Shown here piece by piece: positions 7,842 to 14,955 of a DNA stretch of 32,104 nt. The stretch lies in contig DFHU01000057.1 in the NCBI GenBank assembly GCA_002373045.1, positions 1-32,104 on the forward strand, written 5' to 3'. A program made the position numbers and the translations under genes. The number at the start of each line of letters is the position of its first letter. The stretch's first letter is position 1. The stretch comes from Pseudoselenomonas ruminantium. Lineage in GTDB: Bacteria > Bacillota > Negativicutes > Selenomonadales > Selenomonadaceae. The notes under the pieces were generated by a model. That model was not told the origin of the DNA and searched no databases. It saw only the letters and a program-made list of their open reading frames with translations.

Positions 7842-8792
7842 TTAATTCGCCAAATCCCGAAAAAATCCTGCTAAATCCTGCGAAACGCTCTGCAAAAGGC
7901 GCATCCCATCCAGTTCATCTGCCATATACCAGTGAATATAGGGCATCTTGCGGAACCAGGTCAACTGGCGTTTGGCAAAATGACGGGTGCTTTTCTGAAT
8001 CAGGTCAATTGCGTCTGCCTTGCTCATTTCCCCGGCGAGATACGCCGCGGTTTCCTTGTAGCCAATGCCCTGCATGGCCTGCATATCACGGGTCACACCA
8101 CCTGCGAGCAGCTTCCGCACTTCATCTTCCAAGCCTGCCGCAAACATCAGCTCCACCCGCTGGTTGATTCGCTGATAGAGCCCCTGCCGCTCGCGGTTCA
8201 AGCCGATAACATAAACATCATAGCATAAATCGCCCTCGCCGTATTCCTTCTGCCGGGAAATCTGTTCCCCGCCGAAGTGCGCTACCTCCAGCGCCCGAAT
8301 CACCCGGCGCAGATTGTTGGCATGAATATCTGCCGCCGCTTCCGGGTTTACCTGCGCGAGAAGGTCATGGACATATTCCTTTCCCTTTTCTTCAGCCAAT
8401 GCCGTCATTTCCTGCCGGTATTCGCTGTGGTCAGCGGTTTCGTTAAATTCATAGCCTTCCAGCAGGGCCTTGATATATAGCCCCGTGCCCCCGGCAATAA
8501 GGGGAATCCGGCCTCGCTTGTTGATGTCCGTAATCAGCCGCCGCGCCTCGGCCACAAAATCCGTCACATTGAAATTTTCCCAAGGTTCCAGATTGTCCAC
8601 CAAGTGATGAACAATCCCTTGCCGCTCCGCCACCGTAGGCTTTGCCGAACCGATATCAAAGCCCTTGTAAAAGAGCATGGAATCGCCGGAAATAATCTCG
8701 GTATTTAATTTTTGTGCCAGTTCGATGGATAAATCGGTTTTGCCCACTGCTGTGGGACCTAAGATAACAATTAATTTTTCCTTACCACTCAT
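7842..8792 (-). CDS. miaA: tRNA dimethylallyltransferase
   Basis: MiaA transfers a dimethylallyl group to N6 of A37 in tRNAs that read UNN codons. The 316-residue protein carries the P-loop GPTAVGKTDLS near its start, SGDSMLFYKGFDIGSAKP, IAGGTGLYIKALL, and the C-terminal RHFAKRQLTWFRK region. The ATG at 8792 is preferred over a TTG five codons earlier because it overlaps the stop of the upstream gene in an ATGA arrangement, typical of coupling. Confidence 0.96.
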   Translation of the reverse strand: MSGKEKLIVILGPTAVGKTDLSIELAQKLNTEIISGDSMLFYKGFDIGSAKPTVAERQGIVHHLVDNLEPWENFNVTDFVAEARRLITDINKRGRIPLIAGGTGLYIKALLEGYEFNETADHSEYRQEMTALAEEKGKEYVHDLLAQVNPEAAADIHANNLRRVIRALEVAHFGGEQISRQKEYGEGDLCYDVYVIGLNRERQGLYQRINQRVELMFAAGLEDEVRKLLAGGVTRDMQAMQGIGYKETAAYLAGEMSKADAIDLIQKSTRHFAKRQLTWFRKMPYIHWYMADELDGMRLLQSVSQDLAGFFRDLAN

Positions 8793-9469
8793 GCCTGCAT
8801 TTCCCAAGTGCCGCCAGGCTCAACAATATGCACTTCTGCCCGGCTCATGGCCTCAGTAATCTCCTTGTAATGGCGCACATCCTGATTGATGATGGGCCAT
8901 GTATTGTAATGCACCGGAATCACATGGCGGGCATTCAAGAGCTGTGCCGCCAGCGCCGCATCCTCCAGCCCCATCGTGTAATTATCCCCCACCGGCAGGA
9001 TGGCGTAATCCAAATCGTCCTTCTTGCCAATCAGCTGCATATCCGAGAACAATGCCGTATCCCCGGCAAAGTAAATCTTCAAGCCGCCCATATAAATGAC
9101 ATAACCGCAGGCAATACCGCCCGGCACGCCGCTGCTGTGCTGCGCCAATGTCATGCGCACCTTGCCAAAAGGCAGCGTCAGCGAGCCGCCCAAATTCATG
9201 GGATGCTGCTTGAGCCCCGGCACCCGCGCTTCACATACGCCCAGGACCTCTGGTATCCCCACCAGTCCGGCTCCTGTACGGTCAGCGATTTCCGGTGCAT
9301 CGCCCAGATGGTCACCATGGGCATGCGTAATCAGAATAAAATCGGCCTCCACATCTTCGACCTTCACCGTGGCCTTGGGATTGCCCGTCAAAAACGGGTC
9401 GCACAGCACCTTGTACTGCCCATCGTCCAATAGGAAACAAGCATGTCCATAATAAGTAAACTTAACCAT
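8789..9469 (-). CDS. Metal-dependent hydrolase, UPF0173 metallo-beta-lactamase fold
   Basis: The 226-residue protein belongs to the UPF0173 family. It opens with the strand pattern MVKFTYYGHACFLL, carries the zinc-binding THAHGDHLGD (HxHxDH), and has further ligand motifs in YFAGDTALFSD and VIPVHYNTWP. The substrate of this family is not established. The ATG at 9469 was chosen over upstream in-frame codons because AAGGGAGAG precedes it and family members start here. Its stop overlaps the miaA start, forming a hydrolase-miaA-hfq unit. Confidence 0.9.
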   Translation of the reverse strand: MVKFTYYGHACFLLDDGQYKVLCDPFLTGNPKATVKVEDVEADFILITHAHGDHLGDAPEIADRTGAGLVGIPEVLGVCEARVPGLKQHPMNLGGSLTLPFGKVRMTLAQHSSGVPGGIACGYVIYMGGLKIYFAGDTALFSDMQLIGKKDDLDYAILPVGDNYTMGLEDAALAAQLLNARHVIPVHYNTWPIINQDVRHYKEITEAMSRAEVHIVEPGGTWEMQA

Positions 9470-9531
9470 CGTCAGCTCTCCCTTCAGAATAATTTGCCCG
9501 CTAACCATTACCATGTTATGCTATATTTATC

Positions 9532-9560
9532 ATTATAACACAAATTCGAGGTAATGTTTA
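9532..9560 (-). promoter_or_regulatory. Promoter candidate for the UPF0173-miaA-hfq unit
   Basis: The minus strand has TATAAT (9532-9537), a 17-base spacer, and TAAACA (9555-9560; four of six -35 bases). It reaches the thiN start codon on the other strand, so the two divergent units would share a very compact control region. No equally good plus-strand promoter was seen. Confidence 0.45.
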
Positions 9561-10261
9561 TGCATAACTCTGCTGCACAGGGCATCGCCCTGCCCCAACT
9601 GACCATCTACGGAAAAAATTACACGGACACGCCCTGGCTGCTGATTACCGGTGGCCGCGCCCCTGACGCAAGCTGGCTCTCTAAGCTTCCCCCCACCGAA
9701 AAAACCTACGCCGCCGACCACGGCCTTGATACCTGCCACCGGCAGAATATTATTCCCGACTATATCTTAGGCGACGGCGACAGCGCCGCCCCCGCCACCT
9801 GGAACTGGGGTAAAAGCCTCGGCATCCCCGTAGAGGAATTCCCCACGGCCAAAGACCTTACCGACACCCAACTGGCCCTGGAAAAAATGCAAAAAGCCCC
9901 CGCCATCATCATCACGGGAGCTTTCGGTGGCCGCTTCGACCACCTGTACAGTTTGCTGTTTTCCTGCGCCAATCAACCAACGCCCTGTCTGCTAAGTGAC
10001 GAGCAGGAAACGGTGCTTTTTGTAAAGGATAACGAAGAAATCACACTTCACTTCCACCAGCATCCGCATGCCATTTCCCTGCTCCCCTTCACTGCCGCCT
10101 GTACCGGCGTAAATATCAACAATGTCCGCTGGCCCCTTACAAGCGCTGCCTTAACCCAAGCCTTCCCCAACGCCGTCAGCAACAAACTGCTGCCTGACCA
10201 GGAAAAACTGACCGTCAACATCAAACAAGGAATTCTTGGCATTTACTGCCATTGGCATTAG
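9560..10261 (+). CDS. thiN: Thiamine diphosphokinase
   Basis: The enzyme converts thiamine and ATP to thiamine diphosphate. The 233-residue protein shows the family motifs ADHGLDTC, PDYILGDGDS (metal-binding aspartates), FPTAKDLTDTQLAL and ITGAFGGRFDH. The ATG at 9560 is preferred over 9554 because CGAGG lies 8 bases before it but only 2 before 9554. This is one of three plus-strand genes in the window. It points toward the convergent methyltransferase gene, with the repeat cluster between them. Confidence 0.9.
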   Translation: MHNSAAQGIALPQLTIYGKNYTDTPWLLITGGRAPDASWLSKLPPTEKTYAADHGLDTCHRQNIIPDYILGDGDSAAPATWNWGKSLGIPVEEFPTAKDLTDTQLALEKMQKAPAIIITGAFGGRFDHLYSLLFSCANQPTPCLLSDEQETVLFVKDNEEITLHFHQHPHAISLLPFTAACTGVNINNVRWPLTSAALTQAFPNAVSNKLLPDQEKLTVNIKQGILGIYCHWH

Positions 10262-10283
10262 GCAAGGCTCCACTACACAAGAC

Positions 10284-10364
10284 GGCAGGCGGGGAGGGGA
10301 TGACTTTCGTCTGCTTAGACAGGCTTGTCAAACGCTGCCGAAAGCCATCCCCTCCCCGCCCGCC
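10284..10364. repeat. Long-arm hairpin repeat A (inverted copy of the family)
   Basis: Arms at 10284-10309 and 10339-10364 are complementary at 24 of 26 positions and GC-rich outward. They enclose a 29-nt core (10310-10338) that, reverse complemented, matches the cores of repeats B and C. It lies 22 bases after the thiN stop and has no U-tract, so it is not a classic terminator. Confidence 0.85.
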
Positions 10365-10424
10365 TTACTTCGTCCTTTATCACTACAATGTAAAGCACCA
10401 ATATAGTATGCAATAAGCCGTGTG

Positions 10425-10489
10425 GGCTGATGATATTTTTCCGCAGCTTTTGACAAGCCTGTCTAAGCAGAGGAAATACATCATCAGCC
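10425..10489. repeat. Long-arm hairpin repeat B
   Basis: Arms at 10425-10442 and 10472-10489 pair at 16 of 18 positions around a 29-nt core (10443-10471) containing GACAAGCCTGTCTAAGCAGA. The outer arm sequence is different from A and C, but each arm is still matched by its partner. Confidence 0.85.
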
Positions 10490-10529
10490 ATCGGGCATCT
10501 TAGCACTTCATTTGTAATGCACGCATTAA

Positions 10530-10608
10530 GCCCGGCGACAGATGATGCTTTTCCGACGCGTTTGACAAGCTTGTCTAAGCAGAGGAAAAGCATCATCTGT
10601 CGCCGGGC
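10530..10608. repeat. Long-arm hairpin repeat C (perfect 25-bp arms)
   Basis: Arms at 10530-10554 and 10584-10608 are perfectly complementary over 25 bases and enclose a 29-nt core (10555-10583) with the palindrome GACAAGCTTGTC. It is in the same orientation as B and opposite to A. It ends 28 bases from the stop of the minus-strand methyltransferase gene. Stretches between the hairpins (10365-10424, 10490-10529) hold no gene but share short similar segments. Confidence 0.88.
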
Positions 10609-10636
10609 GCCTTACCGCATCGATGTTACACGAACC

Positions 10637-11440
10637 TCAAAACTTCCGTTGCCGCAAAGCCTCATAAAGCACAATGGCCCCCGACATCCCCACATTCAGC
10701 GATTCCGCCTGCCCATACATGGGAATATACGTTTTTTGTGCCACCGCCAGAATTTCCTGCGATACGCCATTGCCCTCATTGCCCAGCACCACCACCGTTC
10801 CTTTGGTAAAATCCTGTCCAAAATGGGGCTTTGCCGTCTCGTCAAGCGCCGTAGCCAGCAGCTGCAAATCATTACGCCGCGCAAAATCCGTCAGTTCTTC
10901 CACGCTGACACCGCTGTATACCGGCACATGGAAAATACTGCCCATAGTGGAGCGCACGGCCTTATCCCCATACACATCCACGGAACCTTTGAGCAGGATT
11001 ACACCATCTGCTCCCACGGCGTCTGCTGTGCGGATAATCGTGCCCGCATTGCCGGGGTCCTGCACGCCGTCCATAACCACATACAGAGGATTTTCCCTTT
11101 CTGCTGTTTGCGGCAGGGAGGGAGTTTTTTGTGCCATGACGAGCAAAATCCCCTGCGGCGTTTCTGTGCCTGCCGCCTTAGCAAACACCGCTTCCGGCAC
11201 CTCATAGAGCGGACAGTTTTGACCAGTCAATTTCTCGACCAGCTTTGCGCCCCGCTCCTGTTCCCTCACCTGACCGGTCAACAGGCCAAACTCCACCTGC
11301 CAGCCTGCTTCTGCCGCCATTTCACAAAGCCTTATGCCTTCGGCTACAAACAGGCCCGTCTTTTCCCGTTGCTTGCGCTGTTTTAAGGCCGCCGCCAACT
11401 TGATTTTCTTGTTGGCGGGGCTGTCAATTCGTTCAATCAT
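10637..11440 (-). CDS. TrmH/SpoU-family RNA 2'-O-methyltransferase
   Basis: The 267-residue protein has the SPOUT knot-fold motifs: 1 DGVQDPGNAGTIIRTADA, 2 VVVLGNEGNGVS, 3 IPMYGQAESLNVGMSGAIVL. The N-terminal region (VAEGIRLCEMA) is the SpoU substrate-binding domain. These enzymes methylate ribose 2'-OH in rRNA or tRNA using S-adenosylmethionine; the exact target is not predictable. AGGAGAG precedes the ATG at 11440. It follows the YolD-like gene by 16 bases and probably shares its transcript. Confidence 0.92.
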   Translation of the reverse strand: MIERIDSPANKKIKLAAALKQRKQREKTGLFVAEGIRLCEMAAEAGWQVEFGLLTGQVREQERGAKLVEKLTGQNCPLYEVPEAVFAKAAGTETPQGILLVMAQKTPSLPQTAERENPLYVVMDGVQDPGNAGTIIRTADAVGADGVILLKGSVDVYGDKAVRSTMGSIFHVPVYSGVSVEELTDFARRNDLQLLATALDETAKPHFGQDFTKGTVVVLGNEGNGVSQEILAVAQKTYIPMYGQAESLNVGMSGAIVLYEALRQRKF

Positions 11441-11456
11441 TTATACTCTCCTAACC

Positions 11457-11669
11457 TTAATCCCAATCACTGTCACCCTGTTGAAACCTGCGCATAGCTT
11501 CCTCATGCTCAGCCTGTGTCTGTTGAATGACTTCGCCATATCCGGTCAAAGCAGCAAACGGAGCAAACTGTGCTGCCCGCTTTTCCCGTGGCATAGGCGG
11601 GTGCTTTGTCGAAATCGGATGCGGCCTGTGCAAAATGGCCTGATACCGTTCGGGAAGTTTTTCGCTCAT
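11457..11669 (-). CDS. YolD-like small protein coupled to a Y-family polymerase
   Basis: The 70-residue protein contains REKRAAQFAPFAALTGYGEV, a pattern I associate with small Firmicute proteins encoded next to UmuC-like polymerases (YolD/YqjX type); I am less sure of the exact family. Its ATG overlaps the polymerase stop (ATGA), so the two are translationally coupled. A role as a polymerase partner is inferred only from this pairing. Confidence 0.7.
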   Translation of the reverse strand: MSEKLPERYQAILHRPHPISTKHPPMPREKRAAQFAPFAALTGYGEVIQQTQAEHEEAMRRFQQGDSDWD

Positions 11670-13192
11670 GCCCTATGCCCTCCAATCTGATTATTGCGTT
11701 CCCTGGTTGTCCCTTCCTCCCGCAGATTGCTGCCCTTTAAGATTGCATTCTTGCCAAACTTTTCCTTAATCGCCAGCATAGCATGCTGCAAGGATTTTTC
11801 CCGCTTGACGGCCTGTTCCGCCTGCGCCCGCTCCTGTACCTTTTGCGGCGCGGTATCGAATAGGTTCAACTGCTCCGCCGCTGCATTCTTCTGCTCTGCT
11901 GCCTCAGCCTCACGGATAACGTGATTAGCCGTAACCGTCACCCGCCGCACGAAAAGCTCCGGCAGGGTAATGCGCTCATAAAGCTCCCCTACGGCCTGCA
12001 GGATGACTTTGCTCGATGATGTATAGCTGCCTAAATTTATCGAGCCATGTGCAGGTTTCGGCACAGTACGCCCATAATGGTCAATATGCAAGGGCCCTTT
12101 ATACTGTGCCCTCAGCTCTGCCCGCTGAAGATTGCTCACATCATAGCCGATATCGAGCACAATCTGGTCCGTGACCAACCCTTTCGCCACCAAATCCAGC
12201 ACCAGTAAATCCGTCATTTCCCAAACGATAAGCTGTGCCTTTTCATGGGCATAAGGTTCCTGTAAGACTTGCCCTGAGCTGATACTATTGCTTGCCGGCC
12301 GATAATTCTTGATATCCGCCATGGTGCAGGGCTCCCATCCCCAGGCATGGTCAATCAACAGCTCCGCATTGACACCGAACAGCTTATAGAGCAAATCCTC
12401 ATTATGATATTCATGGGCACTGCCCAGCGAACACAGGGCCACATCCCCCATGGTAAAGAGGCCATGCTCCTGCAATTTTTTCGCATAACCTCTGCCCACC
12501 CGCCAAAAATCCGTAATCGGCCTGTGGTTCCAAAGTTTTTCCCGATAACCTATTTCGTCTAGTTCCGCAATGCGTACACCGTCTTTATCCGGCGGCATAT
12601 GTTTGGCTTCAATATCCATGGCAATTTTCGCCAGATAGAGATTCGTGCCGATTCCCGCCGTTGCCGTTATGCCCGTTTCCTGCAGCACATCGCGAATCAT
12701 CTGCATGGCCAGCTCATGGGCTGTAACTTTACGCACAACCAGATAGGGCGACACATCAATAAACACCTCATCAATGCTGTACACATGAATGTCCTGCGGT
12801 GATACATAGCGCAGATAGATATTGTAAATCCGGCGGCTGACCTCCATATAGAGCGCCATCTGCGGCCTGGCCACCACATAATCCACCGCCATCTGTGGAT
12901 TAGCCGCCAGTTCACGGGAATCAATGGAACTGCCGGCCAGCTTATGCCCCACGATCTTCCGGCTGCGTGCATTATTCACTTGCCGTATTTTTTGCTCGAC
13001 CTCAAAGAGCCTTAGCCGCCCCGGCAGGCCATACGCCTTCAAGGCCGGTGATACCGCCAGGCAGATGGTTTTCGCCGTCCGGGATGCATCGGCTACGACC
13101 AAATTGGTAGTCATGGCATTTAGCCCGCGCAGCTTGCACTCCACCGAAGCATAAAAGGATTTGAGGTCAATGGAAAGATACATTTTACTCAT
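11666..13192 (-). CDS. Y-family DNA polymerase (UmuC/YqjW/UvrX type)
   Basis: This is a translesion DNA polymerase of about 508 residues. The palm motif YLSIDLKSFYASVE supplies Asp9, and YSIDEVFIDVS supplies Asp141-Glu142, the metal-binding residues. The helix-hairpin-helix region (DFWRVGRGYAKKLQEHGL) and little finger follow. QLNLFD at about 441-446 matches the beta-clamp binding motif, and a charged tail follows it. MSKMYLS at 13192 was taken as the start, with MYLS at 13183 as an alternative; neither has a strong ribosome site. No standard Firmicute LexA box was found upstream, although a perfect hairpin lies there. Confidence 0.92.
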   Translation of the reverse strand: MSKMYLSIDLKSFYASVECKLRGLNAMTTNLVVADASRTAKTICLAVSPALKAYGLPGRLRLFEVEQKIRQVNNARSRKIVGHKLAGSSIDSRELAANPQMAVDYVVARPQMALYMEVSRRIYNIYLRYVSPQDIHVYSIDEVFIDVSPYLVVRKVTAHELAMQMIRDVLQETGITATAGIGTNLYLAKIAMDIEAKHMPPDKDGVRIAELDEIGYREKLWNHRPITDFWRVGRGYAKKLQEHGLFTMGDVALCSLGSAHEYHNEDLLYKLFGVNAELLIDHAWGWEPCTMADIKNYRPASNSISSGQVLQEPYAHEKAQLIVWEMTDLLVLDLVAKGLVTDQIVLDIGYDVSNLQRAELRAQYKGPLHIDHYGRTVPKPAHGSINLGSYTSSSKVILQAVGELYERITLPELFVRRVTVTANHVIREAEAAEQKNAAAEQLNLFDTAPQKVQERAQAEQAVKREKSLQHAMLAIKEKFGKNAILKGSNLREEGTTRERNNQIGGHRA

Positions 13193-13204
13193 AAACTTAC
13201 TATA

Positions 13205-13243
13205 ACATAAAATCACCAGTATGTTCGACATACTGGCGATTTT
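13205..13243 (-). terminator. 16-bp hairpin between desulfoferrodoxin and polymerase genes
   Basis: Arms at 13209-13224 and 13228-13243 pair over 16 bp (one non-Watson-Crick position) around a 3-nt loop. A-rich and T-rich ends make it a possible terminator on either strand. On the minus strand it would end desulfoferrodoxin transcription 16 bases after the stop. It lies 17 bases upstream of the polymerase start and might also act as an operator. Confidence 0.65.
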
Positions 13244-13258
13244 TACACGATTTTTATT

Positions 13259-13648
13259 TTATTTCATATCCGCTTTCCACAAGCCATGCAGATTACAATA
13301 TTCAAAGACCGCTACGGGTTCATCCCCCTCGGCAATCTTAAATACTGCTTCCGGCTTATCCTCAGGCGTCAAATGACGCATCATCCCGCCCTGCTTCGTC
13401 TGCACATGAATCCACTCAATGAGATGTTCCGCAGTCATGGGATGAGCCACCGAACCTACCGTAACCTTCAACACTCCTGCCTGCCGGTCAAAGTCAACCA
13501 CCGGTACATGCTTTTCCTGTGCTGCATCCGTAGTATTAGCTGTCAGCTCGTTCATCGGCTGCCCACAGCACATCATCTCTCCTTTGCCATCATGAATCAG
13601 GCCCGTAAGGTTACCACAAACACTACAACGATAAAATCTGCTTGCCAT
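13259..13648 (-). CDS. dfx: Desulfoferrodoxin (superoxide reductase)
   Basis: This enzyme reduces superoxide to peroxide in anaerobes. The 129-residue protein has both iron centres. The desulforedoxin-type centre I is formed by Cys8, Cys11, Cys27 and Cys28. The catalytic centre II is formed by His47 (EKHVPVV), His69 and His75 (VAHPMTAEHLIEW), and Cys118 and His121 (YCNLHGLW). GGAGG seven bases before the ATG at 13648 favours it over an upstream in-frame start. Confidence 0.95.
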   Translation of the reverse strand: MASRFYRCSVCGNLTGLIHDGKGEMMCCGQPMNELTANTTDAAQEKHVPVVDFDRQAGVLKVTVGSVAHPMTAEHLIEWIHVQTKQGGMMRHLTPEDKPEAVFKIAEGDEPVAVFEYCNLHGLWKADMK

Positions 13649-13695
13649 ACCTTTTCCTCCATTTTCATAATACACAAAACTATTTCGACAACCTC

Positions 13696-13724
13696 ATTGT
13701 ACAAAACGATAATGAAAAAAACAA
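13696..13724 (-). promoter_or_regulatory. Promoter candidate for desulfoferrodoxin
   Basis: The minus strand has TTGTTT (13719-13724), a 17-base spacer and TACAAT (13696-13701), about 48 bases before the start codon. Confidence 0.4.
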
Positions 13725-13769
13725 GGAATCCATTTTTTTAATATCCCCCTATGCGGTTACTTCCCGGCA

Positions 13770-13778
13770 TGATATGAT
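13770..13778 (+). promoter_or_regulatory. Extended -10 promoter element for the DNA glycosylase gene
   Basis: TGATATGAT gives an extended -10 (TGnTATGAT) about 30 bases before the ATG. No good -35 is visible, which fits an extended -10 promoter. Confidence 0.4.
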
Positions 13779-13808
13779 AGAAACACAAATAGTTTAGGCG
13801 GTGATTTC

Positions 13809-14321
13809 ATGTCTATAATCAATACCCATTGCGAGGGATTTTCTCCCAGCATTGACGAAAACTGTACCCATCTGATTCTCGGCTCCATGCCCAGCGTGGC
13901 TTCGCTCGGCGCCCAGGAGTATTACGCCCATCCACAAAACCGCTTTTGGCCCCTTATGGCCCGCATTTTAGAGCAAAACGACGCACCAACGGTCTATGCA
14001 GAACGCTTAAGCATGCTGCTGCGCCATCATATCGCCCTTTGGGATTCCATCGCCACCTGTGAACGCAAAGGAAGCCTTGATGCCGATATCCACAACGAAC
14101 AGGGCAATGATTTTTCTGCCCTGCTGAAGCAATACCCCCATATCCATACCATTTGTTTTAATGGCGGAAAATCGTTCCAATGCTTCAAAAAATACAATCA
14201 AGCCCTCCTAAACCGTCATGATATCCATTTTTATAAACTGCCTTCCACCAGTCCCGCCAATGCCCGCTGGACAATCGAGCGTTTGGAAGATGAATGGAAA
14301 ATCCCTTTTACACCGCAATAG
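13809..14321 (+). CDS. DNA glycosylase, Mug/HDG type (hypoxanthine or uracil DNA glycosylase)
   Basis: The 170-residue protein belongs to the uracil-DNA glycosylase superfamily, COG3663-like, the branch described as hypoxanthine-DNA glycosylase. Key segments are LILGSMPSVASLGAQEYYAH with PQNRFWPLM (active-site motif 1 region), IALWDSIATCERKGSLDADI, FNGGKSF and LPSTSPANA (motif 2 region). It would excise deaminated bases. The ATG is preceded by AGGCGGTG. It is a plus-strand gene in an otherwise minus-strand area, beside an oxidative-stress gene and a lesion-bypass polymerase. Confidence 0.88.
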   Translation: MSIINTHCEGFSPSIDENCTHLILGSMPSVASLGAQEYYAHPQNRFWPLMARILEQNDAPTVYAERLSMLLRHHIALWDSIATCERKGSLDADIHNEQGNDFSALLKQYPHIHTICFNGGKSFQCFKKYNQALLNRHDIHFYKLPSTSPANARWTIERLEDEWKIPFTPQ

Positions 14322-14382
14322 CAGGGATAATTCCGGTTATCGTTGAATTATACAGATAAAAATTGCCGATAGGAGGATTATT

Positions 14383-14955
14383 ATGCGCAAAACATGGATA
14401 CCTTTATTACTCGCTGCTTGCCTGTTCAGCCCGACAACCACTTATGCCGGTTTTGGCACAGGCATTGGCATCAGCTTTCCAGCTTCAGGCTCAAGCACAG
14501 TAAGCAGTGGCAATACCTATGCCGCCCTGCAGTATGAAGCACTGACCGAAGAACTTTCTCTATCCGAAAAAAGCGGCCGCCTGCTGCTGGAACTAAAAGT
14601 CAGCAACAACGGCGACACGCCCTATACGGCCAGCCATCGCACGAGCCAAATCTACGATTTTATCATCACCGACAAAAACGGCAAAAAAATATGGCAATGG
14701 TCGGATGGCATGGCCTTTACTCAGGCACTAAGCACCACCACCATTGCCCCGCACAGCTTTGAAGTCTACACGGCCGAACTCGACAGCAAGGCATACCGCA
14801 AAATCAAGGAAAACGCCGTACTGGCTACCGCCTATATCCTCGATACTCCCTGCCGGCTGTCGGCAAAACTGCCCACCCGCACCGCCTCCAAAAGCACACC
14901 GGTAATGATTCATGGCGGTGTGATATTCGGCAACGGCCGCTGGGTTGATGACTAA
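14383..14955 (+). CDS. Secreted BsuPI-type (intracellular proteinase inhibitor-like domain) protein
   Basis: The 190-residue protein begins with a signal peptide (MRKTW, hydrophobic core, cleavage after TYA near residue 22). The middle matches the BsuPI domain: LLLELKVSNNGDTPYT, the aromatic YDFIITDKNGKKIWQWSDGM and FTQAL. In Bacillus this fold inhibits a major intracellular protease; most exported relatives are uncharacterised. TAGGAGG precedes the ATG. Its TAA overlaps the stop of the convergent lipoprotein gene. Confidence 0.75.
   Translation: MRKTWIPLLLAACLFSPTTTYAGFGTGIGISFPASGSSTVSSGNTYAALQYEALTEELSLSEKSGRLLLELKVSNNGDTPYTASHRTSQIYDFIITDKNGKKIWQWSDGMAFTQALSTTTIAPHSFEVYTAELDSKAYRKIKENAVLATAYILDTPCRLSAKLPTRTASKSTPVMIHGGVIFGNGRWVDD

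Noticed and set aside
10310..10583. CRISPR array from the three 29-nt cores
   Set aside because: Core starts are 133 and 112 bases apart, one copy is inverted, and the flanks are mutually complementary arms rather than unique spacers. No cas genes are present.
13184..13243. LexA box upstream of the polymerase
   Set aside because: Only a half-match (CGAACATA) is seen; the paired GTTCG is not at the required spacing, so no LexA site is claimed.
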